Shown: positions 7,230 through 14,764 of the stretch, in pieces
How positions within the stretch are numbered: the first letter of the stretch is position 1
Layout of the letters: each line of letters starts with the position of its first letter
From: JAIRTY01 sp050257395
GTDB lineage: Bacteria; Actinomycetota; Actinomycetes; Streptosporangiales; Streptosporangiaceae
DNA length: 23,176 nt
NCBI GenBank assembly: GCA_050257395.1
Contig: JBLMWU010000270.1
Span: forward strand, 1-23,176
Direction of reading: 5' to 3'
Notes under the pieces: model-generated
Databases searched by the model: none
What the model was told of the DNA's origin: nothing
The model's input: the letters and a program-made list of their open reading frames with translations, nothing else
Made by a program: the position numbers and the translations under genes

Positions 7230-8795
7230 ATGTCCCAGGCCAGTCCGCACATCTTCGACATGATCCGGCGCTGGGAGGCCGACGACCCCGGCCGGGTCGC
7301 GGTCCGCTACGGCGGCCAGTCGTGGACCTGGGCCGAGTTCGCCAGCCGGGCCCGCCGCAATGCCAGCGCCCAGGTGGCCGCGGGCCTGGCGGCCGGCGAC
7401 CGGGTGGCGTTCCTGGACAAGAACCACCCGGCCTGCCTGGAGACCACCCTGGGCTGCTCGCTGGCCGGGACGGCCAACGCAGTGGTCAACTTCCGGCTGG
7501 CGCCGGACGAGGTTGCCTTCATCATCAATGACGCGAAGGCCCGGGTGCTGTTCGCCGGGGCCGAGTTCCTGCCGGTGGTCGAGCAGATCCGGGCGCAGAT
7601 CCCGACCGTCGAGCAGGTCATCACCGTCGGCGGGGACGACGGCGGGGACGGCGGGTACGAGCGGTTCCTGGCCGATGCCGCGGACGCCGTGCCCGGCCGC
7701 GAGGCCGCGCTGGACGACTGCTTCCTCCAGCTCTACACCTCCGGGACCACGGGCTTCCCGAAGGGTGCCATGCTCACCCACCGTTCCATGATCGCCCACA
7801 GCCGGGCGGCATCCTCCGGCTGCGGGCTGGGCCGCGACTCGGTGAACATGGTCGCCATGCCGCTGTTCCACGTCGGCGGGACCTCCTGGTCCCTGGCCGG
7901 GATGTCGGAGGGCTGCCAGACTGTGGTCGTCCGCGAGCTGGTCCCGGACCAGGCGCTGGCCCAGATCGCCCGGGACCGCGTCACCCACGGTTTCTTCGTT
8001 CCCGCTGTGTACGGGTTCTTCCTGCAGGTGCCGGGGCTGGCGGACTACGACCTCTCGTCGCTGCGCTGCCTGTGCTACGGCGGGGCGCCGATGCCGACCC
8101 CGCTGCTGCGCCAGGCGCTGGCGGCGTTCCCGGACGCGGGCTTTTACCAGGTGTACGGGATGACCGAAGGGTCGGGCGCGTTCGCCCTGATGGGGCCGGA
8201 GGATCACCGCGACCCCGCGCACCCGGAGCGGCTGAAGTCGGCCGGCAAGCCGGTGCCCGGCGTGGAGATGCGGGTCACCGACCCGGCCACCGGCCAGCCG
8301 GTGGCCGACGGCGAGGTGGGCGAGTTCGAGATGCGCGGCGATCTGGTGATGGCGGGCTACTGGCAGCGGCCCGAGGCCACGGCGGCCACCATCGTCGACG
8401 GGTGGCTGCACACCGGTGACGCGGGCCGCCGGGACTCCGACGGCTACTACTACATCGAGGACCGGGTCAAGGACATGATCATCTCCGGCGGGGAGAACGT
8501 GTACCCGGCCGAGGTGGAGCGGGTAATCGCCGAGTATCCCGACGTGGCGGAGGTGGCCGTGATCGGCGTGCCGGACGAGAAGTGGGGCGAGGCGGTCAAG
8601 GCGGTGGTGGTGCCCCGGCCCGGCGCGACCCTCGACGCCGCGAAGCTGCTGGAGGCGATCAGGCCGCAGCTGGCCCCGTTCAAGCGGCCGGCCAGCGTGG
8701 ACGTGGTGGACGCGCTGCCGCGCAACGCCACCGGCAAGATCCTCAAGCGGACGCTCCGCGAGCCGTACTGGGAGGGCCGCGACCGGGCGGTGTGA
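7230..8795 (+). CDS. Fatty-acyl-CoA synthetase (AMP-forming ligase)
   Basis: A 521-residue adenylate-forming enzyme that would activate a carboxylic acid with ATP and join it to CoA. Visible motifs: P-loop YTSGTTGFPKG (residues 169-179), A5 motif YGMTEGSG, the A7-A8 region WLHTGDAGRRDSDGYYYIEDR followed by KDMIISGGENVYPAEVE, and the C-terminal catalytic Lys503 in NATGKILKR. The pattern fits FadD-like or acid-CoA ligases; acyl length cannot be read. The ATG at 7230 follows GAGG by seven bases. No acyl-CoA dehydrogenase or other beta-oxidation gene is adjacent, so its pathway is not evident. It ends in a strong hairpin shared with the convergent exporter gene. Confidence 0.92.
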   Translation: MSQASPHIFDMIRRWEADDPGRVAVRYGGQSWTWAEFASRARRNASAQVAAGLAAGDRVAFLDKNHPACLETTLGCSLAGTANAVVNFRLAPDEVAFIINDAKARVLFAGAEFLPVVEQIRAQIPTVEQVITVGGDDGGDGGYERFLADAADAVPGREAALDDCFLQLYTSGTTGFPKGAMLTHRSMIAHSRAASSGCGLGRDSVNMVAMPLFHVGGTSWSLAGMSEGCQTVVVRELVPDQALAQIARDRVTHGFFVPAVYGFFLQVPGLADYDLSSLRCLCYGGAPMPTPLLRQALAAFPDAGFYQVYGMTEGSGAFALMGPEDHRDPAHPERLKSAGKPVPGVEMRVTDPATGQPVADGEVGEFEMRGDLVMAGYWQRPEATAATIVDGWLHTGDAGRRDSDGYYYIEDRVKDMIISGGENVYPAEVERVIAEYPDVAEVAVIGVPDEKWGEAVKAVVVPRPGATLDAAKLLEAIRPQLAPFKRPASVDVVDALPRNATGKILKRTLREPYWEGRDRAV

Positions 8796-8838
8796 TGCGC
8801 GCCGGGCCCGGGCGCTCCGCCCGGGCCCGCCGCGCATC
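8794..8838. terminator. Bidirectional terminator hairpin between convergent genes
   Basis: Two 20-base arms (8794-8813 and 8819-8838) pair at 19 of 20 positions around a five-base loop. The left arm begins inside the ligase stop codon, and the right arm ends eight bases before the exporter stop. With convergent genes on both sides this is well placed to end transcription in both directions; it lacks a T-run, as is common in actinomycetes. Confidence 0.8.
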
Positions 8839-8846
8839 ATCGTCCC

Positions 8847-10325
8847 TCAGGCGGAACCCGGGCGGCCCTGGCTCCCGGCCGCGACCGGCTCCTCCGCGCC
8901 GCCGCCCGCCAGCGGCTCCGCGGCGACCGGCACCGGCACTGCCCGCGGGACCCGGCGCAGCGCCAGGTAGCTGACCACGATCCCGGCGGCGAGCAGGGCG
9001 ATGGTGACCGCGAGGCCGGCGTGGTAGCCGTCCAGGAACGCGGGCACCGGCGCGGACCCGTGCGTCACCGCGGCGCCCTGGCGGGAGCGCAGCACCGCGC
9101 CGATCACCGTGATGCCGAGCAGCCCGGCCACCTCGCGGGAGTTGTTCAGCAGGGCGGAGGCGATGCCGGAGCGCTCCGGCGGCACCGATCCGATCACCGT
9201 GGTGGTCAGCGGCACGGTCATCAGCCCGGAGCCCGCGCCGAACAGGAGGAAGCCCGGCAGCAGGTCCGCCAGGGAGGCGCGGGCGCCCAGCCGGGCGAAC
9301 AGCACCAGCCCGGCCACGTTCAGCGCCAGGCCGATGGCGACCATCCGGTGCGCGCCGAGCCGGCTGGACAGCTGCGCGCCGGCCGCGGCGAACACCGCCA
9401 TGGCCAGGGCCATCGGGACGAACGCCAGGCCCGCCCGGACCGGTGAGAACCCCAGCACCCCCTGCAGGTAGAGCGAGGTGAAGAAGTAGATCCCGAAGAT
9501 CCCGAACGCCCACAGCATCATGGTGCCGGTGCCGCCGCTGAACGCCCGCGAGCGCAGCAGTGACAGCTGGACCATGGGCGCGGGCGTGCGGGACTCGATG
9601 AGCACGAACGCCGCGCCCGCCACCGCCGCCACCGCGAACGCGGCCAGGATCTGCGCCGAGGTCCAGCCGCGGTCGTGGCCCTCGATCAGGGCGTAGGTGA
9701 GCGCGAAAAGGGCGGCCGACGAGGTCACCAGGCCGGGCAGGTCCAGCCGCCGGGCGGCCGAGGTGTCCCGGGACTCCCGGATGGCCGCCGCGCCCAGCAC
9801 CATGGCCGCCACCCCGACCGGCACGTTGATCAGGAAGATCCAGCCCCAGTGGAAGTGCTGGGCGATGTACCCGCCGATGAGCGGGCCGAGCGCGAGCGCC
9901 AGCGCGCCGATCGCGCTCCAGATCCCGATCGCCCGGGTCCGCTCCCTGATGTCGGTGAACGTGGCGGCGATGATCGCCAGGGTGGTCGGCACCATCAGGG
10001 CGGCGCCGGCGCCCTGCAGCAGCCGGGTGCCGATGAGCACGGCGCCGCTGCCGGCCAGGCCGGCCCCGAGCGAGGAGAGCGTGAACACCGCCACCCCGGC
10101 CAGGAACAGCCGCCGCCGCCCGTACAGATCGGCCAGCCTGCCGCCGGCCAGCAGCAGCCCGGCGAACACCAGGATGTAGCTGCTGACGATCCACTCAAGC
10201 CCGGCCACGGACAGGTGCAGGCTCCGCTGGATGGTGGGGATCGCGACGTTCGTCACATTGTTGTCCAGGTAGCCCATGAAGGTGGCGAGACCCACCGCCA
10301 CCAGGGCCAGCCAGCGTCTTGGCAT
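8847..10325 (-). CDS. MFS multidrug exporter, DHA2 (EmrB/QacA) family
   Basis: A 492-residue membrane protein with a predicted 14 transmembrane helices, the DHA2 count, acting as a proton-driven drug exporter. TM1 has the conserved LDNNVTNVAIP with Asp21; motif A is GGRLADLYGRRR (residues 61-72); the antiporter motif C region is GALALALGPLIGG (about 140-152) followed by WIFLINVPVG. The C terminus is a short hydrophilic tail rich in Gly and Ala. The ATG at 10325 follows GGGAG at eight bases. It diverges from a TetR gene; the palindrome between them lies in the exporter promoter spacer, so repression relieved by a drug or metabolite is likely. The exported substrate is unknown. Confidence 0.92.
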   Translation of the reverse strand: MPRRWLALVAVGLATFMGYLDNNVTNVAIPTIQRSLHLSVAGLEWIVSSYILVFAGLLLAGGRLADLYGRRRLFLAGVAVFTLSSLGAGLAGSGAVLIGTRLLQGAGAALMVPTTLAIIAATFTDIRERTRAIGIWSAIGALALALGPLIGGYIAQHFHWGWIFLINVPVGVAAMVLGAAAIRESRDTSAARRLDLPGLVTSSAALFALTYALIEGHDRGWTSAQILAAFAVAAVAGAAFVLIESRTPAPMVQLSLLRSRAFSGGTGTMMLWAFGIFGIYFFTSLYLQGVLGFSPVRAGLAFVPMALAMAVFAAAGAQLSSRLGAHRMVAIGLALNVAGLVLFARLGARASLADLLPGFLLFGAGSGLMTVPLTTTVIGSVPPERSGIASALLNNSREVAGLLGITVIGAVLRSRQGAAVTHGSAPVPAFLDGYHAGLAVTIALLAAGIVVSYLALRRVPRAVPVPVAAEPLAGGGAEEPVAAGSQGRPGSA

Positions 10326-10340
10326 TGCCCGTTCTCCCGC

Positions 10341-10416
10341 CTGTACATCGTTCTTGTACGTTGCTCTTATACGTTGTACATGTACATAGCACAGGTTGCC
10401 TTGTACGTTGTATAGT
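10341..10416. promoter_or_regulatory. Divergent exporter/TetR promoter with palindromic operator
   Basis: This AT-rich patch carries a perfect 12-base palindrome TGTACATGTACA (10375-10386) and three copies of CTT(G/A)TACGTTG at 10353-10363, 10366-10376 and 10400-10410, plus a related TGTACATCG at 10342-10350. On the minus strand, -10 TATAAG (10371-10366) serves the exporter and the palindrome lies in its spacer. On the plus strand, -10 TATAGT (10411-10416) is six bases before the TetR GTG start, overlapping the flank of the third repeat. This is a strong candidate TetR operator cluster. Confidence 0.7.
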
Positions 10417-10422
10417 TGTCAA

Positions 10423-11112
10423 GTGGCATCCACACCCACCCGGGACGACACCGAGCGGACCCGGCTCAGCAAGCAGACCGTGGTCGAGCGGGCGCTCGCG
10501 CTCGCCGACAGCGGCGGGCTCGACGCACTCACGATCCGGCGGCTGGCGCAGGATCTCGGGGTCACCCCGATGGCCCTGTACTGGCACTTCCGCTCCAAGG
10601 AAGAGCTCATCGCCGGGCTCGCGGACCGGATCTGGGGCGAGATCGCCACCGACGTCGACCCTGCGCAGCCGTGGCCGGCGCAGCTGCGCGGCCTGCTGGA
10701 GTCGCTGATCGCCGTGCTGCGCGCGCACCCGGCCGCCAGCCAGCTGCTGATCGCCGGCGAGAAGCAGTCCCCGGCCGGCCGGGACGTGACCGAGACCGCG
10801 CTGGCGGTGCTCCGCAGCGGCGGGTTCGACGCCCAGCACGCCAGCGAGATCGCCCGCAGCGGCCTGTGGACCGGGCTGACGCTGGTGATGAGCGAGCCGG
10901 GCTTCGACCCCGGGCTGACCGAGCAGGAGCGCGCCGAGCTGCAGCGGCGGCGGCTGGTCGAGCTCGCGTCGCTGCCACGGGAGCGGTACCCGTGCCTGGT
11001 GGAGTCCGCAGCCTGGCTGACCGCCTGCGACGACCCGGAGTTCCACTACCGCTTCGGGGTGGACCTGTTCATCGCCGGGGTCGAGGCGATGGCCACGCGG
11101 CAGGCCGGATAG
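10423..11112 (+). CDS. TetR-family regulator with TetR-type C-terminal domain
   Basis: A 229-residue repressor. The helix-turn-helix covers about residues 14-62, with the recognition segment LAQDLGVTPMALYWHFRSKEEL, very like true tetracycline repressors (the MALYWHF form). The C-terminal part, with HPAASQLLIAG and the long helices around LRSGGFDAQHASEI, resembles the TetR_C tetracycline-repressor type. The frame is open to a TTG at 10396, but the GTG at 10423 lies six bases after TATAGT and gives the natural N terminus, implying a leaderless mRNA. It is divergent from the DHA2 exporter and probably represses it. It is followed 62 bases later by a flavin oxidoreductase gene in the same direction. 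Confidence 0.92.
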   Translation: MASTPTRDDTERTRLSKQTVVERALALADSGGLDALTIRRLAQDLGVTPMALYWHFRSKEELIAGLADRIWGEIATDVDPAQPWPAQLRGLLESLIAVLRAHPAASQLLIAGEKQSPAGRDVTETALAVLRSGGFDAQHASEIARSGLWTGLTLVMSEPGFDPGLTEQERAELQRRRLVELASLPRERYPCLVESAAWLTACDDPEFHYRFGVDLFIAGVEAMATRQAG

Positions 11113-11174
11113 CTGCCGTCGCGGAAGAGCGGCCGCCGCGGAAGAAACGCCGCGCGGCGCCGGTTGGCGACAGC

Positions 11175-12194
11175 GTGATCGACGCGCCGCTGTCAGTCCT
11201 GGACCTCGCCCCCGTCGCCGCCGGCCGCAGCCCCGGCGAGGCGCTGCGCCACACCACCGACCTGGCCCGGCGCACCGAGGAGCTGGGCTACCGCCGGTTC
11301 TGGGTGGCCGAGCACCACAACATGCCGTCCATCGCCAGCTCGGCCCCGGCCGTGCTGATCGCGCACCTGGCGGCGGCCACCTCCCGGATCCGGGTGGGCT
11401 CGGGCGGCGTGATGCTGCCCAACCACCCGCCACTGGTGGTGGCCGAGCAGTTCGGCACCCTGCACGCGCTGCACCCCGGCCGGATCGACCTGGGCATCGG
11501 CCGCGCGCCCGGTACCGACCAGCTGACCGCGCTGGCGCTGCGGCGGACCATGGAGGGGCTTTCCGCCGAGCGGTTCCCCGAGGAGCTGGCCGACCTGATC
11601 GGGCTGTTCAGCGGGGAGGACCCGCGGGCCCGGATCACCGCCACCCCCGGCCGCGGCGAGACGCCGGCCATCTGGCTGCTCGGCTCCAGCGGCTACAGCG
11701 CGCAGCTCGCGGGCCTGCTCGGGCTGCCGTTCTCGTTCGCCCACCACTTCAGCTCCGCCAACACCGAGCCCGCGCTGGCCCTGTACCGGGAGAACTTCCG
11801 GCCCTCGCAGTGGCTGGAGCGCCCGCACGCGATGGTCGCGGTGAGCACCATCTGCGCGGACACCGACGAGCGGGCGCAGTGGCTGTCCGGGCCGGCCGCG
11901 CTGTCGTTCCTGCGGCTGCGCCAGGGCATGCCGCAGCCGCTCGCCACCCCCGAGGAGGCGGCCGCCTACCCGTATTCGGAACTGGAACGGGGCTTCGCCG
12001 CCGAGCGGTTCGCCGGCCAGGCGATCGGGTCACCGGAGACGGTCCGGCAGCGGCTGGCCGCGCTGATCGGGCGCACCGGCGCGGACGAGCTGATGCTCAC
12101 CACGATGGTGTACGACATCGGCGACCGGATCCGCTCGTTCGAGCTGGTCGCCGGGAAGGTCGCGGGCGGGCTCAGCTTCCCAGCGCAGCCGTGA
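11175..12194 (+). CDS. LLM-class (luciferase-like) flavin-dependent oxidoreductase
   Basis: A 339-residue TIM-barrel flavoprotein of the bacterial luciferase-like family, the group often annotated MsnO8-type. Diagnostic segments are FWVAEHHNMPSIASSAPAV, SRIRVGSGGVMLPNHPPLVVAEQFGTL and the loop RIDLGIGRAPGTD. Such enzymes use FMNH2 and oxygen, or F420, to oxidise small substrates; the cofactor is not decidable here. The start is uncertain: the GTG at 11175 gives the usual family N terminus (IDAPLSVLDLAPV) but has no clear ribosome site. It lies downstream of the TetR gene, possibly cotranscribed. Its stop lies 23 bases inside the 3' end of the convergent membrane-protein gene. Confidence 0.85.
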   Translation: MIDAPLSVLDLAPVAAGRSPGEALRHTTDLARRTEELGYRRFWVAEHHNMPSIASSAPAVLIAHLAAATSRIRVGSGGVMLPNHPPLVVAEQFGTLHALHPGRIDLGIGRAPGTDQLTALALRRTMEGLSAERFPEELADLIGLFSGEDPRARITATPGRGETPAIWLLGSSGYSAQLAGLLGLPFSFAHHFSSANTEPALALYRENFRPSQWLERPHAMVAVSTICADTDERAQWLSGPAALSFLRLRQGMPQPLATPEEAAAYPYSELERGFAAERFAGQAIGSPETVRQRLAALIGRTGADELMLTTMVYDIGDRIRSFELVAGKVAGGLSFPAQP

Positions 12195-12810
12195 TGACCG
12201 CCAGCAGGATGGTGGTCAGGGCGCCCATGCCGTGCCCGACCGGGACGAACACCTCCAGGTGCCCGCGCGGCCTGCGGGCCGGCGCGGCCTGACGCTCCCG
12301 CACGCTGGCGACTGCGTGGTCGACGAGCCGGCCGGCCAGCGCGTCGTCGGTGAGCGCCCGGGCGAGGACCGCGTCGGTGAGCCGGCCGGCCACCGCGTCC
12401 TCGGCCGCGGTGGCGAACATGCCGGTCGCCGGGGCGCCGCGGCGGCGGTCCGGGTAGGGGGTCCACAAGGTCACCGTGGAGATGCCCAGCCCGATGGCTG
12501 GCATCAGGAAGAGGGCGGCCAGCCAGGCCAGGATGACCTGGCCGGTCAGCACGTAGCTGGCCCAGGTCAGCATGCCCGCGGTGGCCAGCCCGAAATGCGC
12601 GAAGATCACCCCGGGCGGCAGCCCCCCGCCGTGCGAGCGGTGGCTGCGCAGCCCGCCGCGGGCCAGCCAGGTGCCGAGCATGTAGGCGCCGGCGCTCATG
12701 GTGAGCAGCCAGGCGATCAGGGTCGCGACGGCGAGGGTCCGGGGCTCCGGATGGGCCGGGCCGGCCAGCAGCCGTTCCGCGGTGGGGGCCGCGACAGCGG
12801 TCACGCTCAT
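12172..12810 (-). CDS. Four-helix membrane protein of unknown function
   Basis: A 212-residue protein I do not recognise. Predicted transmembrane segments are at about residues 26-50, 67-88, 91-115 and 192-211. Between helices 3 and 4 is an acidic and basic cytosolic or external stretch (about 130-182) with a loose internal repeat of the form LTDAVLARAL and LTDDALAGRL, suggesting an amphipathic helical region. The ATG at 12810 follows GAGGGGG at suitable spacing; an in-frame GTG two codons earlier is less likely. Its 3' end overlaps the convergent oxidoreductase gene by 23 bases. It lies 99 bases after the other small membrane-protein gene and may share a transcript with it. Confidence 0.7.
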   Translation of the reverse strand: MSVTAVAAPTAERLLAGPAHPEPRTLAVATLIAWLLTMSAGAYMLGTWLARGGLRSHRSHGGGLPPGVIFAHFGLATAGMLTWASYVLTGQVILAWLAALFLMPAIGLGISTVTLWTPYPDRRRGAPATGMFATAAEDAVAGRLTDAVLARALTDDALAGRLVDHAVASVRERQAAPARRPRGHLEVFVPVGHGMGALTTILLAVITAALGS

Positions 12811-12909
12811 CGGCACCCCCTCGCCCGGGCTCAGGCGCCGGCCCCAAAAGCGTAAACCGCGAGGCTGCCCGCGCGATAGCCGCGGTGACGCAGGACGCGC
12901 CCGTCGCGC

Positions 12910-13467
12910 TCACCGCCCCCCGTCCCCGCCGGGCCGCGCGCTGCCGGCGAGCACGCGCGCCGGCCCAGCCAGCGCCCCGGCTCCCCCGCCGGCCAGCGCC
13001 CGCAGGCCGGGCACGATGGTCCGGCCTACCACCTCGCACAGCGCCATCAGGATCAGGGCGGCACCCCAGGCCCGGACGCTGATCCCGTGCGCGGCGCTGA
13101 ACGAGGCGATCGCCGGGCCGCCGCCGTGCTGGGCGTACAGGCCGAACACCAGGCGGCCGATGGTGCCGAGCACCCACAGCGCGATGGCGGCGGCGGTGGC
13201 GCGGGCGATGAGGGTGCCGTCCGGCCCGGAATAGACACGGGTGAACTCGCCCGCCAGCAGGCCGAGCAGCGCGCCGGCCACCGCGCAGCCGATCACCAGC
13301 AGCAGGCTGCCGCCGCTGGCCGGGAAGCCGTGCAGGTACTTGACCGCAGCCCAGGCGACGAGCGCCAGCGGCCACGCGAGCTGGAACCAGCCCAGCCGCC
13401 TGCCGCGGACCTGCCGCACCACGGACAGGATCAGCAGCAGCGGAAACAGGTAATCGAAAAGAGTCAC
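12910..13467 (-). CDS. Multi-pass membrane protein, possibly DUF1453/CcdC-like
   Basis: A 185-residue protein with about five predicted membrane segments (residues 5-17, 28-45, 53-73, 88-110, 130-150) and a Gly/Ala-rich C-terminal tail. The short second loop with VVRQVRGRRL and the overall size recall the DUF1453 (CcdC-like) group, but the match is by general appearance only. The open frame extends upstream to 13545; the GTG at 13467 is preferred because GGAAGG lies seven bases before it and the upstream residues are hydrophilic and atypical. It is divergent from the kinase relic and followed, same strand, by another membrane-protein gene. Confidence 0.65.
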   Translation of the reverse strand: MTLFDYLFPLLLILSVVRQVRGRRLGWFQLAWPLALVAWAAVKYLHGFPASGGSLLLVIGCAVAGALLGLLAGEFTRVYSGPDGTLIARATAAAIALWVLGTIGRLVFGLYAQHGGGPAIASFSAAHGISVRAWGAALILMALCEVVGRTIVPGLRALAGGGAGALAGPARVLAGSARPGGDGGR

Positions 13468-13532
13468 GGATCTGCCTTCCTGGAGGGTCTGCGGGCTGCC
13501 GTTGGTGGCGGGAATCACGGTAGGAAGGGAAC

Positions 13533-13598
13533 ATGCCGATGCCATTAGCCCCCGGATGGACTGCCGGGCCTACCCGGGCGGGCGGCTGGCGGGCCTGA
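13533..13598 (+). other. Short frame with strong ribosome site at the kinase-relic start
   Basis: An ATG at 13533 preceded by GGAAGGGAAC opens a 21-codon frame that ends at 13598, inside the kinase relic but in another frame. The strong ribosome site followed by a short out-of-frame peptide suggests this was the original kinase start before a deletion and frameshift, rather than a functional small protein. It may alternatively act as a leader peptide. Confidence 0.4.
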
Positions 13599-14086
13599 CC
13601 ATCCAGCTGGAGGCCGCCCGGGCGCTGCTGGCCGCCCAGGGCGACCCCGGGCAGGCACTCGGTCACGTCGAGCAGGGCCACCGGCTGGCCGCGGCCGCCC
13701 TCACCGAGACCCGCGAGGCCGTGGCCGCGCTGCGGGAGGACCTGCGGCCGCTGCCGGAACTCCTGGCTGACCTGGTGGGCAGCCACCGCGACCAGGCCGG
13801 CGGCGGGGCCAGCTTCGCGGTCCGCGGCACTCCCCGCCCGCTGGCCCCGGCTGCCACCCTGGCCCTGTACCGGGGCGCGCAGGAGGCACTCACCAACGCC
13901 CGCCGGCACGCGCCCGGCGCGTGCGTCCAGGCCGAGCTCCGCTACGAGGCGCGGGAGGCGGTGCTGACGGTCGGTCCCGGCTACGGGCTCACCGGCATGC
14001 GGGAGCGGGCGGAACTGGCGGGCGGCAGCCTGCAGGCCGGCCCCGGTGACGGCGGCTGGCGGGTAGAGCTGCGGGTGCCGGCGTGA
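13556..14086 (+). pseudogene. NarL-type sensor histidine kinase, N-terminally truncated and missing key boxes
   Basis: The readable protein (176 residues from the ATG at 13556) matches only the C-terminal half of a HisKA_3/HATPase kinase. The end of the dimerisation helix is recognisable (LAGLTIQLEAARALL), but the preceding segment that should contain the phosphorylated His (the xxHD box) is replaced by unrelated DCRAYPGG. The ATP-binding N-box is intact (LYRGAQEALTNARRHA) and so is the GYGLTGMRERAELAGG lid, but the Asp-Gly G1 box between LTV and GPGYGL is gone, apparently an in-frame loss of about a dozen residues. There are no sensor or membrane segments. It overlaps the response-regulator gene by four bases (GTGA), so the pair was once an operon. 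As written it cannot autophosphorylate; I judge it a decayed kinase, possibly still translated. Confidence 0.75.
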
Positions 14087-14754
14087 GCCCGGCCGCCGCC
14101 CTGCGGGTGCTGGTGGCCGACGACCAGACAGTGGTCAGGGAGGGCCTGGTCGCCATCCTCGGCCTGCTGCCCGGCGTCGAGGTGGTGGCCGCCGCGGCCG
14201 ACGGCGAGCAGGCGGTCGCGCTGACCGGCGAGCACCGCCCGGACGTGGTGCTCATGGACCTGCGGATGCCGCGCTGCGACGGGGTGACCGCGACCCGCCG
14301 CATCCGGGCGGCGCACCCGGGCACCGAGGTGGTGGTGCTCACCACGTTCGACGACGACGAGTCCATCGTGGCCGCGCTCAGCGCCGGGGCCCGGGGGTAT
14401 CTGACCAAGGACGCCGGCAGCGCCCAGCTCGCCCACGCGATCCGGGCCGCCGTCGGCGGCCAGGCCGTGCTCACCCCGGCCGTGCAGGCCAGGCTCGTCG
14501 ACGCCGCCCGTACCGGCGGCCCCGGGACCGTCCACGGGCGGCCGGCGGCGCCGCTGCCGGACGGGCTGACGCCCCGGGAGGCGGAGGTGCTGCGGCTGAT
14601 CGCGGGCGGGCTGTCCAACACCGAGATCGCCGCGGCCCTGTTCGTGGGCGAGGCCACGGTCAAGACGCTCATCAACCATCTGTTCGCCAAGGCCCAGGTG
14701 CGCGACCGGGCCCAGGCCGTCCGGCACGCCTACCGGCACGGGCTGGCCGGCTAG
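14083..14754 (+). CDS. NarL/LuxR-type response regulator
   Basis: A 223-residue two-domain regulator. The receiver domain (about 7-125) has every needed residue: acidic pair Asp13/Asp14, phosphoacceptor Asp59 (LMDLRMP), switch Thr87 and Lys109 (GYLTKDAG). The C-terminal LuxR-type helix-turn-helix (about 160-220) reads LTPREAEVLRLIAGGLSNTEIA then ATVKTLINHLFAK. The GTG start overlaps the kinase-relic stop, so translation was coupled to it. The gene is intact while its kinase is not, so it may work with another kinase, with small phosphodonors, or without phosphorylation. Target genes are unknown; a glycerophosphodiesterase gene is convergent downstream. Confidence 0.93.
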   Translation: MSPAAALRVLVADDQTVVREGLVAILGLLPGVEVVAAAADGEQAVALTGEHRPDVVLMDLRMPRCDGVTATRRIRAAHPGTEVVVLTTFDDDESIVAALSAGARGYLTKDAGSAQLAHAIRAAVGGQAVLTPAVQARLVDAARTGGPGTVHGRPAAPLPDGLTPREAEVLRLIAGGLSNTEIAAALFVGEATVKTLINHLFAKAQVRDRAQAVRHAYRHGLAG

Positions 14755-14761
14755 CGCCGGC
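14746..14761. terminator. Short hairpin between convergent genes
   Basis: Perfect six-base arms GCCGGC (14746-14751) and GCCGGC (14756-14761) surround the response regulator's TAG stop. Only ten bases separate the two convergent genes. The stem is short and has no T-run, so terminator function is tentative. Confidence 0.35.
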
Positions 14762-14764
14762 GGC

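Noticed and set aside
6948..8840. 630-codon open frame antisense to the acyl-CoA ligase
   Set aside because: It lies opposite a gene with complete adenylation motifs, is rich in Arg, Gly and His, and shows no domain. It is a by-product of high-GC codon bias.
11113..11174. Repeated CGCGGAAGA between the TetR and flavin oxidoreductase genes
   Set aside because: Two copies of a short GC-rich string 16 bases apart with no promoter-like context; probably chance in this composition, and too little to call an operator.
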